Shown piece by piece: positions 54,194 through 63,573 of a DNA stretch of 64,000 nucleotides. This stretch comes from an uncultured Croceicoccus sp. (GTDB lineage: Bacteria; Pseudomonadota; Alphaproteobacteria; Sphingomonadales; Sphingomonadaceae). Under the pieces are notes generated by a model, which saw only the letters and a list, made by a program, of their open reading frames with translations, was not told the origin of the DNA and made no database searches. Positions within the stretch are counted from its first letter, which is position 1, and each line of letters starts with the position of its first letter. The position numbers and the translations under genes were made by a program. Location of the stretch: assembly GCF_947496385.1 (NCBI RefSeq), contig NZ_CANMCP010000004.1:1-64000 (forward strand). Reading direction: 5' to 3'.

Positions 54194-54595
54194 TCAATCG
54201 TCCTTCGGTTCGAAGTCCAGGCTCGCGCTGTTCATGCAATAGCGCAGGCCGGTCGGGTTCGGCCCGTCGGGAAATACGTGACCCAGATGCCCTTCGCACG
54301 TGGCGCAGCGCGCCTCGGTCCGGACCATGCCGTGCGAGGTATCGGTCTTTTCCTCGACCGCATCCTCGTCCAGCGGGGCGTAGAAGCTGGGCCAGCCCGA
54401 ACCGCTGTCATATTTGGTGTCGGACGGGAACAAGGGCGTGCCGCACCCGGCGCATTTGTAGATGCCGGGTTCCTTCTTGGCATTATACTCGCCGGTAAAG
54501 GCCCGCTCGGTCCCGCCTTCGCGCAGGACATGATATTCCTCTGGCGTGAGCCGGTCGCGCCATTCCGCTTCGGAGAGGTTCATCTTGTCGGCCAT
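54194..54595 (-). CDS. msrB: peptide-methionine (R)-S-oxide reductase
   Basis: Repairs the R-epimer of oxidised methionine. ATG 54595 ([35 protein letters not shown]) gives 133 residues. Two CxxC pairs bind zinc (CAGCG and CATCEG), with [11 protein letters not shown] and the catalytic Cys in [11 protein letters not shown]. No signal peptide, so cytoplasmic. It follows the nfeD gene with a 10-base gap and is likely co-transcribed with qmcA-nfeD. Confidence 0.96.
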   Translation of the reverse strand: MADKMNLSEAEWRDRLTPEEYHVLREGGTERAFTGEYNAKKEPGIYKCAGCGTPLFPSDTKYDSGSGWPSFYAPLDEDAVEEKTDTSHGMVRTEARCATCEGHLGHVFPDGPNPTGLRYCMNSASLDFEPKDD

Positions 54596-54605
54596 CGTCA
54601 ATTCC

Positions 54606-55088
54606 TTACGGCATGATTTCGCTGTTGCTGCCGATATGGGGAGCCTTCGGCGGTCCGACAACAAGCGTGGTGCCATCGTGCCCGATCACGGTAAGCCGGG
54701 TGCCCACCGGCGCATCGGGACCGCGTGCGGACCATTCGCTGTCCCCGTGGCGCACGCGCCCCTCACCGCTTTCGATCGGTTGCGTGACGATGACGCCCTG
54801 GCCGATCAACCGCCCGCCGCGATCGTTCATCAACGGATCGGACGATTCGATGGGATAGGAATTGAGCCAGTTCTTCGCCGCCGCCACCGAGAATACGGAA
54901 AACACGGCAAAGCTGAGCAGCTGTATCTCGATCCCCACCGCCGTCACCGCCGCGATCAGCGCGGTGGCCAGCGCGGCGGCCGCCATCCAGATCAGGAAAT
55001 AGCCAGGCACGACAAGCTCCGCCGTGGCCAGCACGATGCCGATCACGACCCACACCCACTCCCCATCGAGATCGCCGAGCCAGTCCAT
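54606..55088 (-). CDS. NfeD family membrane protein
   Basis: A 160-residue short NfeD. Hydrophobic segments are at the N-terminus ([42 protein letters not shown] and a third around 60-70). A soluble OB-fold domain follows ([30 protein letters not shown]...[16 protein letters not shown]). NfeD proteins partner with SPFH proteins, and its start overlaps the qmcA stop by one base (TAATG), which is the classical pairing. Confidence 0.92.
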   Translation of the reverse strand: MDWLGDLDGEWVWVVIGIVLATAELVVPGYFLIWMAAAALATALIAAVTAVGIEIQLLSFAVFSVFSVAAAKNWLNSYPIESSDPLMNDRGGRLIGQGVIVTQPIESGEGRVRHGDSEWSARGPDAPVGTRLTVIGHDGTTLVVGPPKAPHIGSNSEIMP

Positions 55089-56104
55089 TACGCGCGATCA
55101 TCCCGGGTGGCGGGCACGGTGGGCCGCGGCGGGAACGGCGTGCCATTGTCGGCAGGCGCGGGCTGAGCGCGCGGCGCATCCGCCTTGGCCGCGCCGACGG
55201 GCGGGGTCACCGCATCGCGCACCAGCTCGCCAATCCCGCCGAGCGAGCCGATGAGCTGCGTCGCCTCGACCGGGAACAGGATCGTCTTCGCATTGGGCGA
55301 GCGGGCGAATTCCTCCACCGCCGACACATATTTCTGCGCCACGAAATAGTTCAGCGCCTGCGTCCCCGACGACGCGATGGCATCGGACACGACCTGTGTC
55401 GCGCAGGCCTCGGCCTCGGCCTCGCGTTCGCGCGCCTCGGCATCGCGGAATGCGGATTCGCGGCGCCCCTCGGCATCGAGGATGCGGGCCTGCTTCTCGC
55501 CCTCCGCGCGCAGGATTTCGGCGGCGCGGCTGCCCTCCGCATCGAGGATTTGCGCGCGTTTCAGACGTTCGGCCTTCATCTGCCGGGCCATGGCGTCGGA
55601 AATATCCTTGGGCGGGCGGATGTCCATGATCTCGACCCGCGTCACCTTCAGCCCCCAGGGCGAGGTCGCATGATCCACGACCGACAGCAGCCGGGCATTG
55701 ATCTCGTCCCGCTTCGACAAGGTTTCATCGAGGTCCATCGACCCCATGACGGTGCGCAGATTGGTGGTGGTGAGCGCCTGTATCGCATTGTGCAGGCCGG
55801 AGATTTCATAGGCCGCCTTGCCCGCGTCGAGAACCTGGAAAAAGACCACCGCATCGACGCCGACCATGGCGTTGTCCTTGGTGATGATCTCCTGCCCCGG
55901 AATGTCGAGCACCTGCTCCATCATGTTGATCTTCTGACCCACGCGATCGACGAACGGCACGATCACGTGGAGGCCGGGATGCGCAGGCTTGGTAAACCGG
56001 CCCAGCCGCTCGATCGTGTAGACATAGCCCTGCCGGACCACGCGCACGCTGGAAAACAGGATGACGATCGCCAGCACGACGATCAGGATGAGAGCGATAT
56101 ACAT
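55088..56104 (-). CDS. qmcA: SPFH/Band 7 protein (QmcA/paraslipin type)
   Basis: A stomatin-like membrane protein that forms oligomeric scaffolds. The 338-residue protein has an N-terminal anchor (MYIALILIVVLAIVILFSSV), VVRQGYVYTIERLGRFTKPAHPGLHVIVPFVDRV, the Band7 core VLDIPGQEIITKDNAMVGVDAVVFFQV, and a heptad-rich stretch with repeated AE(GS)RAAEILRAEGEKQARILDAEGRRES. The C-terminus is Pro-rich. It forms an operon with nfeD and msrB. Confidence 0.93.
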   Translation of the reverse strand: MYIALILIVVLAIVILFSSVRVVRQGYVYTIERLGRFTKPAHPGLHVIVPFVDRVGQKINMMEQVLDIPGQEIITKDNAMVGVDAVVFFQVLDAGKAAYEISGLHNAIQALTTTNLRTVMGSMDLDETLSKRDEINARLLSVVDHATSPWGLKVTRVEIMDIRPPKDISDAMARQMKAERLKRAQILDAEGSRAAEILRAEGEKQARILDAEGRRESAFRDAEAREREAEAEACATQVVSDAIASSGTQALNYFVAQKYVSAVEEFARSPNAKTILFPVEATQLIGSLGGIGELVRDAVTPPVGAAKADAPRAQPAPADNGTPFPPRPTVPATRDDRA

Positions 56105-56160
56105 GGCGGTTCCCGGTCCTCGCGCATCCCCTTCGACACGCGTTCGCCATCATGCGCGCT

Positions 56161-56811
56161 TCAATCCGGTTTGACCAGTTCCAAACCGGGCGCAGCGCCG
56201 CCCCCGTCGCAATCCGCGGGGAGCGAACCCGCACGGCCGTTCAACATGCCCTCACGCGCGGCGGCAATGGCGCGGTCGGCGGTTTCGGCCCCTTCGTCCC
56301 GGCGCAGCGTTTCGCCAAGCTTGGCCGCACGCGCGCGCAGACGTTCCGCCTCCGCGCCCGTCGTTGCGGCGGCGGCGATCTGCAACGATGCGACGCACCG
56401 GGCGCGGCTGGCCATTTGCACAGGCGGCACCTCGGTATCGAGCAGGGCATTACACGCCGGGGCCAGTTGCGGCAATTGCCCGGCCACCTGCCCCGCCGCA
56501 TCGCGCATGGCAGCGGCGACATCGGCGCGGCTCCATCCCGCGGCGGTCAGGCGCGCGCCGGTGCGCACCAAATATTCGCGCCCCCGCTCGCCGATTCCAG
56601 CATAGCCGGGCACGGGTTCGCCGCGCGCCTCCGCCCCCGCGGCCAGCGCAAACGCCGCGGCACAGCGCAAGGCCGCCCGGTCCTCCGCCACGGGCACGGA
56701 CACAGCGCCCGTATCCTGCGCCAGCGGAGCCGTGATGGCAGGGACGAGGAACGCGGCGCAGACCGCCGTTGCGATCGCCTTTGGTGCAGAAAACTTGATA
56801 CGAGACAGCAT
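56161..56811 (-). CDS. secreted alpha-helical protein
   Basis: Function not recognised. ATG 56811 (MLSRIKFSAPKAIATAVCAAFLVPAITAPLAQ) opens a 216-residue chain with a signal peptide cleaved near PLA-Q. The mature part is Ala/Arg-rich and probably helical, with Cys in ALRCAAAFALA, PACNALL, SRARCVASLQI and ADCDGGG. RREGAE-like charged stretches lie at 160-195. Codon use matches the neighbours. The track's longer start adds a non-signal-like leader. Confidence 0.68.
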   Translation of the reverse strand: MLSRIKFSAPKAIATAVCAAFLVPAITAPLAQDTGAVSVPVAEDRAALRCAAAFALAAGAEARGEPVPGYAGIGERGREYLVRTGARLTAAGWSRADVAAAMRDAAGQVAGQLPQLAPACNALLDTEVPPVQMASRARCVASLQIAAAATTGAEAERLRARAAKLGETLRRDEGAETADRAIAAAREGMLNGRAGSLPADCDGGGAAPGLELVKPD

Positions 56812-56919
56812 CGCTATGCTATGGACCTGCCCCGTGGATAGCGTCAATTGCCCTGATAACCGCCGCGTCGGCTCCCGTGCCCATGCCGCCCGCCCACCAT
56901 GTTACGATCGCCTTGCATC

Positions 56920-58434
56920 ATGAGTTATACCGCAGACCCCTCCCGCGACGACGCGACCGCCGACACCGCCGACACGGCGCAGACCCCGCCGCCCGCACCG
57001 GACCGCGCGGCGCGCAAACGCCAGCGTGCGCTCGCCGATTATCGCGTGCTCGACACCGCGACCGAGGATGCGTTCGACGAGATCGTCTTTATCGCGTCAA
57101 AGATTTGCGACGCACCGGTCGCCCTCATCAGCCTGGTCGAGGCGGACCGCCAGTGGTTCAAGGCGCGCATCGGGTTCGAGGCGTGCGAAACCCCGATCAG
57201 CCAGTCGGTCTGCCGCCATGGCATGGACAGCGACCGGATGCTCATCATTGAGGATCTGACGAAGGATGCGCGCACCGCGCAAAACCCGCTCGTCCTGCAC
57301 GATCCGCAGATCCGCTTCTATGCCGGCGCGCCGCTCATCACGCCCGACGGGACGATCATCGGCATGCTGTGCGTGATCGACACCGCGCCCCGCCCCGGCG
57401 GATTGACCCACGAACAGCAACGCATGATGACGGGCCTCGCGAAACAGGTCGTCACGAGCCTGGAACTCCGGCGCGAAGTCGCCGATGCCGAACGCGAAAC
57501 CGCGATCATGCGCCGCACGGTGGAGCGCATGCGCCTTGCCGAGGAAGCCGGCCATGTCGGCGCCTTCGAAGTGGATCTGACGACGGGGATCGTCGAAACG
57601 ACACGCGAATTTCGCCGGATCTACGGCCTCGACGATGTGAGCGCCGTCGACGTGGCGATGCTGTCGGCGATGCAGCTTGGCGATGCGATGCCATTCGATG
57701 GGGTGGACGATGCTGACGATCTGCGCGTTTCGGAATATGAGATCGAGCAACCGGGCGGCGCGCGCCGATGGGTGCAAAGGCGCGCGGAACTGGCGCCGGG
57801 CCAAAAGGGCGAGCCGGACCGGCTGTACGGCGTGATCACCGATGTCACGGAACAGCGCGCGATCAATCAGGAAATGTCCCACCGGCTGAAAAATTCGCTG
57901 GCGCTGGTACAGGCGATCGCGAGCCATACGCTGCGCGGCGTGGCGGACGCGGAACCGGTGATGGAATTCAACCGCCGTATCGCCGCATTGTCGTCGGCGC
58001 ACGACATATTGCTGAGCCGGACGCATGCGGCAGGCTCGCTCCGCGCGGTCGTGGAGGCGGTGCTGTCGCGGCTTGGCATGGAGGAGCGGATCGTGTGGTC
58101 GGGGGCGGATTTCAACCTCGCCTCGCGCCCCACGCTGCTGCTCTCCATCCTCGTGCACGAGCTGGCGACGAATGCGATGAAATATGGCGCGCTGTCCGTC
58201 GAAGGGGGTTGCGCCGAGATCGCCAGCCATGTCGAGGATCACGCCGATGAGCCGCAGCTCGTCATCGTCTGGCGCGAAATCGGCGGGCCGCCCGCCAGCG
58301 AGCCGGAGAAGAAGGGGCTGGGCATGCGGCTCGTGCAGAGCGGGCTCGACCCCGCCGGAAGCGCGAAGGTCGATTTTGGCGAGGAGGGCATGACCGTCCG
58401 CTTTACTGCCCCCGTCGCGCGCGTCGCGGGATAA
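56920..58434 (+). CDS. GAF domain HWE-family sensor histidine kinase
   Basis: A soluble two-component sensor kinase of 504 residues (ATG 56920, MSYTADPSRDD). A GAF domain (about 40-180: VALISLVEADRQWFKARIGF, GAPLITPDGTIIGMLCVIDT) is followed by a PAS-like segment (EEAGHVGAFEVDLTTGIVETTREFRRIYG) and a phosphoacceptor region with His in EMSHRLKNSLALVQAIASHTL. The ATPase domain has HELATNAMKYGALS and the HWE-family WREIGGPP, then GLGMRLVQSGL. Such kinases often feed the alphaproteobacterial general stress response. No response regulator is adjacent. Confidence 0.9.
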   Translation: MSYTADPSRDDATADTADTAQTPPPAPDRAARKRQRALADYRVLDTATEDAFDEIVFIASKICDAPVALISLVEADRQWFKARIGFEACETPISQSVCRHGMDSDRMLIIEDLTKDARTAQNPLVLHDPQIRFYAGAPLITPDGTIIGMLCVIDTAPRPGGLTHEQQRMMTGLAKQVVTSLELRREVADAERETAIMRRTVERMRLAEEAGHVGAFEVDLTTGIVETTREFRRIYGLDDVSAVDVAMLSAMQLGDAMPFDGVDDADDLRVSEYEIEQPGGARRWVQRRAELAPGQKGEPDRLYGVITDVTEQRAINQEMSHRLKNSLALVQAIASHTLRGVADAEPVMEFNRRIAALSSAHDILLSRTHAAGSLRAVVEAVLSRLGMEERIVWSGADFNLASRPTLLLSILVHELATNAMKYGALSVEGGCAEIASHVEDHADEPQLVIVWREIGGPPASEPEKKGLGMRLVQSGLDPAGSAKVDFGEEGMTVRFTAPVARVAG

Positions 58435-58438
58435 GCGT

Positions 58439-59948
58439 TTACGCGCGCGGGGCCTGCCGGCGGTAGGACAGCGCCTCGGCCACATGCGCACGCCCGATCT
58501 CGCGCGCACCGGCAAGGTCGGCAATGGTGCACGCCACGCGCAGGATGCGGGTATAACCGCGCGCCGAAAGACGCATCGCATCGGCCGCCTTGAACAGCAA
58601 TTCGCGCCCCGCCTCGTCCGGTGTGGCGAACCGGTCCAGCGCCTCACCATTGAGCTGTGCATTGGTGCGCGCGCCGGTCTGCGCCAAGGCGTTCGGCCTG
58701 TATGCCGCGGGCCGCGGCGACGCGCGCGGCGACCTCGGCGCTGCCCTCCGCCGCGGGCGGCAGCGCCAGATCGCGCGCGGACACCGCGTCGACCTCGATA
58801 TGCAGATCGATCCGGTCGAGCAGTGGTCCCGAAATCTTGCCCTGATAATCGGCGGCGCATTTCGGCGCGCGCGAACAGGCCAGCGCCGGATCGCCCAGAT
58901 ACCCGCAGCGACACGGGTTCATCGCCGCGACAAGCTGTACGTCGGCGGGAAAGGTCACGTGGCCATTGGCGCGCGCGACGCTGACCTCGCCGGTTTCCAG
59001 CGGCTGCCGGAGCGAATCGAGCACGGCGCGCTGAAACTCCGGCAATTCGTCGAGGAACAGCACGCCGAGATGGGCGAGGCTGATCTCGCCCGGCTTCACC
59101 TTGTGCCCGCCGCCGGTGAGCGCGGCCATCGAGGCGGAATGATGCGGGGTCCGGAACGGCCGAGCACGGCGGATGCGGCCATCCTCCAGCATGCCGGCGA
59201 CCGATTGCACCATCGAGCTTTCGAGTGCCTCCGTCGATGTCATCGGCGGCAATATGCCCGGCAGGCAGCTCGCAAGCAGCGATTTTCCTGCACCGGGCGG
59301 GCCGATCATCAGCAGATTATGCCCGCCCGCCGCCGCGATTTCGAGCGCGCGCTTCGCCGTCTCCTGACCCTTCACCTGCCGCATGTCGGGACCGGGCACC
59401 GGCTCCTCCACCATGCCGGGGGCGGGCACCGGCAATTGCTGCGTGCCTTTCAGATGGTTGAGCAGGCTGACCAGATCGGGCGCGGCGACGACCGATGCGC
59501 CGCCCGCCCATTGCGCCTCGGCGCCCTGTACGGCGGGACAGATGAGCGCCTTGTCCGCCTGCGCCGCGTGGATCGCGGCGAGCAGCACGCCGGGCGAGCC
59601 GACAATCCGCCCGTCGAGCGCGAGTTCGCCGACGGCAACATAGTCGGACAATTGCTCCGCATCGGCGACCTCCATCGCGGCGAGCAACGCCAGCGCCACC
59701 GGCAAATCGAAATGCGAGCCTTCCTTCGGCAGGTCGGCGGGCGACATGTTGATCGTGATCCGCTTTGCCGGAAGTGCCAGCCCCATCGCGGCGAGCGCGG
59801 CGCGCACGCGTTCACGGCTTTCGCCCACCGCCTTGTCGGCGAGGCCCACGATATTGAAGGCGGGCAATCCGGCGGCGAGTTGGCACTGCACCTCGACCCG
59901 GCGCGCGTCGAGCCCGAGATAGGCAACCGTCGATACCAGTGCGACCAT
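58439..59948 (-). pseudogene. comM: ComM/YifB family Mg-chelatase-like ATPase, frameshifted
   Basis: A ring helicase-like AAA+ protein involved in natural transformation in other bacteria. From ATG 59948 ([21 protein letters not shown]) the frame encodes the Lon-like N-domain, NLLMIGPPGAGKSLLASCLPGILPP (Walker A), PFRTPHHSASMAALTGGG, VLFLDELPEF (Walker B), PCRCGYLGDP and GPLLDRIDLHIEV. After GIQAERLGAD it meets a stop at 58644. The true C-terminus, QTGARTNAQLNGEALDRFATPDEAGRELLFKAA...ILRVACTIADL, continues in the next frame to 58439. A single extra base in the GAACGCCTTGG region (58683-58695) explains it. A sequencing error is not excluded. Confidence 0.85.
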
Positions 59949-60037
59949 ATCGCTTCGTGCCCTTTTCCGCGCCTTGCCCCCGGCTTGTGACGCGCATCCC
60001 TGCCAATGTCGATAGCGACGTCGCGCGGGCTTCGTGC

Positions 60038-60066
60038 TTGACTCCGCGCCGCGCGAACCGTAACGG
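60038..60066 (+). promoter_or_regulatory. promoter candidate for rpmH operon
   Basis: TTGACT (60038-60043) is followed after 17 bases by TAACGG (60061-60066), about 98 bases upstream of rpmH. The -10 is weak, but the CTTGACTC core is the same as in the rpmJ promoter. Confidence 0.42.
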
Positions 60067-60163
60067 CAGCCCATCACGCGGTCGCCATTGTCTGGCGGCC
60101 CTGTTTATTCGTGCCGGTTTCGCGCCATTGCATCCCGGCCAACCAGAGATACAGGATTTCGCC

Positions 60164-60298
60164 ATGAAGCGCACTTTCCAGCCGAGCAATCTCGTGCGTC
60201 AGCGTCGCCACGGTTTCCGCAGCCGCATGGCCACCCCCGGTGGCCGCAAGGTTCTGCGTGCCCGCCGCGCCCGCGGCCGCAAGAAGCTGTCGGCCTAA
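60164..60298 (+). CDS. rpmH: 50S ribosomal protein L34
   Basis: A 44-residue, highly basic large-subunit protein, [44 protein letters not shown]. It is a textbook L34 and is hidden in a longer track ORF. It heads the conserved cluster rpmH-rnpA-yidD-yidC-engB; rnpA follows after nine bases. Confidence 0.97.
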   Translation: MKRTFQPSNLVRQRRHGFRSRMATPGGRKVLRARRARGRKKLSA

Positions 60299-60307
60299 AC
60301 CACTCCT

Positions 60308-60754
60308 ATGCCGAATCGCCCGTCCGGATTGTCCCGGCGGGCCGACTATCTGGCCGCCAACCGGGGCGTGCGCGTCGCGCGGCCCGGTTTTGTGCTGCTT
60401 GCGCGGCCCAACGGGCTCGACCCGCAAACCATGCGCTATGGCATTACCGTCACCAAGAAGATCGGCAATGCCGTCGTGCGCAACCGGATAAAGCGCCGGT
60501 TTCGCGAATTGCTCTGGGCGATCCTGCCCGAATGCGGGCTGGCCGGGCACGATCATGTCCTGATCGGGCGCGATGGCGGGGTCGAGCGGGATTTCGAAAC
60601 GCTTGCCGGTGAATTGCGCGCCGCGCTGAACCGTGCGCGCGATGGCAAGGGCGATCCCCCGCGGGGGCGCAATCCACGCGGCAACGCGCGCGGGCGCCGC
60701 AAGCCTGCGACCACCGGGCAGCACGGCAATGCACCGAAGGACGCGGGCCGATGA
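60308..60754 (+). CDS. rnpA: ribonuclease P protein component
   Basis: The basic protein cofactor of RNase P, which matures tRNA 5' ends. The 148-residue product has [29 protein letters not shown] with the RNR-type RNA-binding motif and ends in an Arg/Gly/Pro-rich tail ([24 protein letters not shown]) about 30 residues longer than usual. It overlaps yidD by four bases (ATGA). Confidence 0.95.
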   Translation: MPNRPSGLSRRADYLAANRGVRVARPGFVLLARPNGLDPQTMRYGITVTKKIGNAVVRNRIKRRFRELLWAILPECGLAGHDHVLIGRDGGVERDFETLAGELRAALNRARDGKGDPPRGRNPRGNARGRRKPATTGQHGNAPKDAGR

Positions 60755-60960
60755 AATACCTGCTCATCGCCATCGCCCGGCTGTGGCAGATCGGCCCGTC
60801 GGCAATCCTGCCGCCGTCGTGCCGGTTCACGCCGTCCTGCTCCGAATATGCGATACAGGCGCTTCGCCGGTATGGCGCGATTAAGGGTGGCTGGCTGGGG
60901 GGCAAGCGGCTATTGCGCTGCCATCCGTGGGGCGGATGCGGCCATGATCCGGTGCCATGA
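60751..60960 (+). CDS. yidD: membrane protein insertion efficiency factor YidD
   Basis: A 69-residue membrane-associated protein assisting YidC-dependent insertion. The invariant core [46 protein letters not shown] is complete. Its ATG overlaps the rnpA stop, and yidC follows 100 bases later. Confidence 0.97.
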   Translation: MKYLLIAIARLWQIGPSAILPPSCRFTPSCSEYAIQALRRYGAIKGGWLGGKRLLRCHPWGGCGHDPVP

Positions 60961-61060
60961 GGCATGCGGATACCGGCAAAGCGGCCCCGCCACGACCGAC
61001 GACGACAGGCGCAGACGGCCCGGCCGGTCCGCCTTTGCCATTGCGAATTAGGGAATTGAC

Positions 61061-62830
61061 GTGAACGAGCAGCGCAACCTCCTCCTGGCCGTGGTGCTTG
61101 TCGCCGCGCTGCTGTTCGGCTGGGATGCCGCGACAGGCTATTTCTATCCGCAGCCGCGCGGCGAGGTGATCGAGAATGCCGAACCCGGCGACGCCCCGGT
61201 CAAGCGCACGCGCGAAGGCGGGCTGACCAATCCCGTCGCCATTGCGAAGGAGCAGCGCGACCTCGCCACCGAACTGACGCAGGCGGATCGCATCCGCATC
61301 GACGGGCCGGAAATCGCCGGCTCGATCAATCCCGTCGGCGCCAAGATCGACGACGTCACGCTGAAAACCCATCGCCAGACCATTGAGAAGGACAGCGGCC
61401 CCGTCCGCCTGTTCTCCCCTGCCGGCACGCCCGCGCAATATTATGCGCAATTCGGCTTTCTGGGCGAAGGGGTGCCGACCCCCGGCCCCGATACGGTGTG
61501 GCAGGCCGATGGCGAGGTTCTCACCGCCGACAATCCCGTCACGCTGCGCTGGAACAACGGGCAGGGGCAGGTCTTCCAGATCCGCTTCGCCATCGACGAT
61601 CATTACATGATCACCGCGACGCAGACGGTCGCCAACACCGGCGGCGGATCGGTCGCGGTGCAGCCCTACGGCTTCATCAACCGCACGTCGACGACGGCGA
61701 GCACCGATACCTGGACCGTGCATTCCGGTCCCATCGGCGCATTCGACGGGTCGGTCGCGTTCGACAATGATTACGACGATATTGACGAAGACCGCTTGAT
61801 CGAGCCTGCGGGCCGGGCCGACTGGATCGGGTTTACCGACATTTACTGGCTGTCCTCGCTCGTGCCCGACGATGGCGCGCAGGCGGAGGCGGCGTTTCGC
61901 GCGCTGGGCGGTGAAACCTATCGCGCCGACGTGATCTACGACCCCGTCACCGTGTCCGCCGGTCGGCACTACTCCACCACCACGCGGCTGTTTGCGGGCG
62001 CGAAGGAAAGCAATGTGCTCGACGCTTACGAGGCGCAGGGCATCGCCAATTTCGGTCTCGCGATCGACTGGGGCTGGTTCCGCTGGTTCGAGAAACCGAT
62101 TTTCTGGCTGCTGAAGCAATTGTTCGCGCTGGTCGGGAATTTCGGCGTCGCGATCATCCTGCTGACGCTGCTCGTGCGGCTGGTGATGTTCCCCGTCGCG
62201 CAGAAGCAGTTCAAGTCCATGGCCGCGATGAAGGCGTTGCAGCCCAAGATGAAGGCGCTGCAGGAACGCTATAAGGAGGACAAGCCCAAGCTGCAGCAGG
62301 AGATGATGGAGCTTTACAAGCGGGAGAAGGTCAATCCGCTCGCCGGCTGTCTCCCGATGTTCCTGCAGATTCCGGTGTTCTTCGCGCTGTACAAGGTGCT
62401 GATGCTGGCGATCGAGATGCGGCATCAGCCGTTCGCGCTGTGGATCCGCGACCTGTCCGCGCCCGATCCGGCGACGATCCTCAACCTGTTCGGCCTGCTC
62501 GATTTTCAGCCGCCGGGCTTCCTCGCCATTGGCGTGCTCGCGCTCCTGCTCGGCTTCTCCATGTGGCTGCAGTTCCGATTGAATCCGGCGCAGATGGACC
62601 CGCAGCAGCAGCAGATCTTCATGTTCATGCCGTGGATCCTGATGTTCGTGATGGCGCCGTTCGCGGCCGGGTTGCTGATCTACTGGATCACGTCCAACAC
62701 GCTCACCATCGCGCAGCAGAAATGGCTCTATTCCCGCCATCCGCAGCTTCAGGCGCAGGCGGAGGAAGCGAAATCGCCCGCCGCGCAGGTGGTCGAGAAT
62801 GGTGCGTCCAAGCGAAAGCCGAAAAAATGA
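61061..62830 (+). CDS. yidC: membrane protein insertase YidC
   Basis: An inner-membrane insertase working alone or with SecYEG. The start is GTG 61061 (MNEQRNLLLAVVLVAALLFGWDAATGYF). A large periplasmic beta domain (about 50-340) precedes the conserved core of five membrane segments with GNFGVAIILLTLLVRLVMFPVAQKQFKSMAAMKALQPKMKALQERYK, the hydrophilic-groove Arg in LVRLVM, and FMPWILMFVMAPFAAGLLIYWITSNTLTIAQQ. 589 residues, basic C-terminal tail. Its stop overlaps engB (ATGA). Confidence 0.97.
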   Translation: MNEQRNLLLAVVLVAALLFGWDAATGYFYPQPRGEVIENAEPGDAPVKRTREGGLTNPVAIAKEQRDLATELTQADRIRIDGPEIAGSINPVGAKIDDVTLKTHRQTIEKDSGPVRLFSPAGTPAQYYAQFGFLGEGVPTPGPDTVWQADGEVLTADNPVTLRWNNGQGQVFQIRFAIDDHYMITATQTVANTGGGSVAVQPYGFINRTSTTASTDTWTVHSGPIGAFDGSVAFDNDYDDIDEDRLIEPAGRADWIGFTDIYWLSSLVPDDGAQAEAAFRALGGETYRADVIYDPVTVSAGRHYSTTTRLFAGAKESNVLDAYEAQGIANFGLAIDWGWFRWFEKPIFWLLKQLFALVGNFGVAIILLTLLVRLVMFPVAQKQFKSMAAMKALQPKMKALQERYKEDKPKLQQEMMELYKREKVNPLAGCLPMFLQIPVFFALYKVLMLAIEMRHQPFALWIRDLSAPDPATILNLFGLLDFQPPGFLAIGVLALLLGFSMWLQFRLNPAQMDPQQQQIFMFMPWILMFVMAPFAAGLLIYWITSNTLTIAQQKWLYSRHPQLQAQAEEAKSPAAQVVENGASKRKPKK

Positions 62831-63495
62831 GTAACGCCACCGGTCCCGACGCCGAAGGGCTCCGCCTCGCCGAGATGGAAGAGCGCGCGCGGCGGCTTTT
62901 CGCAGGGCCGGTCGAATTCGTGAAATCGGCGCCCGCGCTGCATTTCCTGCCCGAACCGACGGTGCCGGAAATCGCCTTTGCCGGACGCTCGAACGTGGGC
63001 AAATCGTCGTTGCTGAACGCGCTTACGGGGCGCAAGGCGATCGCGCGCACCTCGGTCACGCCGGGCCGGACGCAGGAGCTCAATTATTTCGACGTGGGCG
63101 ATCCCGCCGTGCTTCGGCTGGTCGACATGCCGGGATACGGTTTTGCCAAGGCGCCGCCGTCCGTGGTCAAGAAATGGCGGTTCCTGGTGAACGATTTCCT
63201 GCGCGGGCGGGTCGTGCTTAAACGCACGCTGCTGCTGATCGACGCGCGCCACGGGATCAAGCCGGTGGACGCCGACATCATGGAAATGCTCGACGCGGCG
63301 GCGGTATCCTATCGCATCTGCCTGACCAAGGCGGACAAGATCAAGGCGAGCGAGCTTGCCGCCGTCGCCGACCGCACCCGTGCGGAAATCCGCAAGCGCC
63401 CCGCCGCCCATCCCGAAATCTCGATCACCAGCGCGGAAAAGGGCATGGGCATTGCCGCCCTGCGCGGTTTCGTCCTCGACAGCGCGGAAGGCTGA
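62827..63495 (+). CDS. engB: ribosome biogenesis GTP-binding protein EngB/YihA
   Basis: A small GTPase required for large-subunit assembly and, in model bacteria, cell division. ATG 62827 overlaps the yidC stop. The 222-residue protein has G1 GRSNVGKSSLLNAL, the switch region RTSVTPGRTQELNYF, G3 DMPGYGFAKAP, G4 TKADK and G5 TSAEKG. Its place after yidC is conserved in alphaproteobacteria. Confidence 0.95.
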   Translation: MSNATGPDAEGLRLAEMEERARRLFAGPVEFVKSAPALHFLPEPTVPEIAFAGRSNVGKSSLLNALTGRKAIARTSVTPGRTQELNYFDVGDPAVLRLVDMPGYGFAKAPPSVVKKWRFLVNDFLRGRVVLKRTLLLIDARHGIKPVDADIMEMLDAAAVSYRICLTKADKIKASELAAVADRTRAEIRKRPAAHPEISITSAEKGMGIAALRGFVLDSAEG

Positions 63496-63573
63496 ACCGC
63501 GGAGCGCGCGGCGGCACTCGACTTGCCCGCCGCCAGCCGTTACGCCCGCCCCTGCAAACAGCGGGGCACATGC

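Noticed and set aside
58644-58700. programmed ribosomal frameshift in comM
   Set aside because: No slippery heptamer or downstream structure of a known type was seen, and ComM is not known to use recoding; a mutation or sequence error is simpler.
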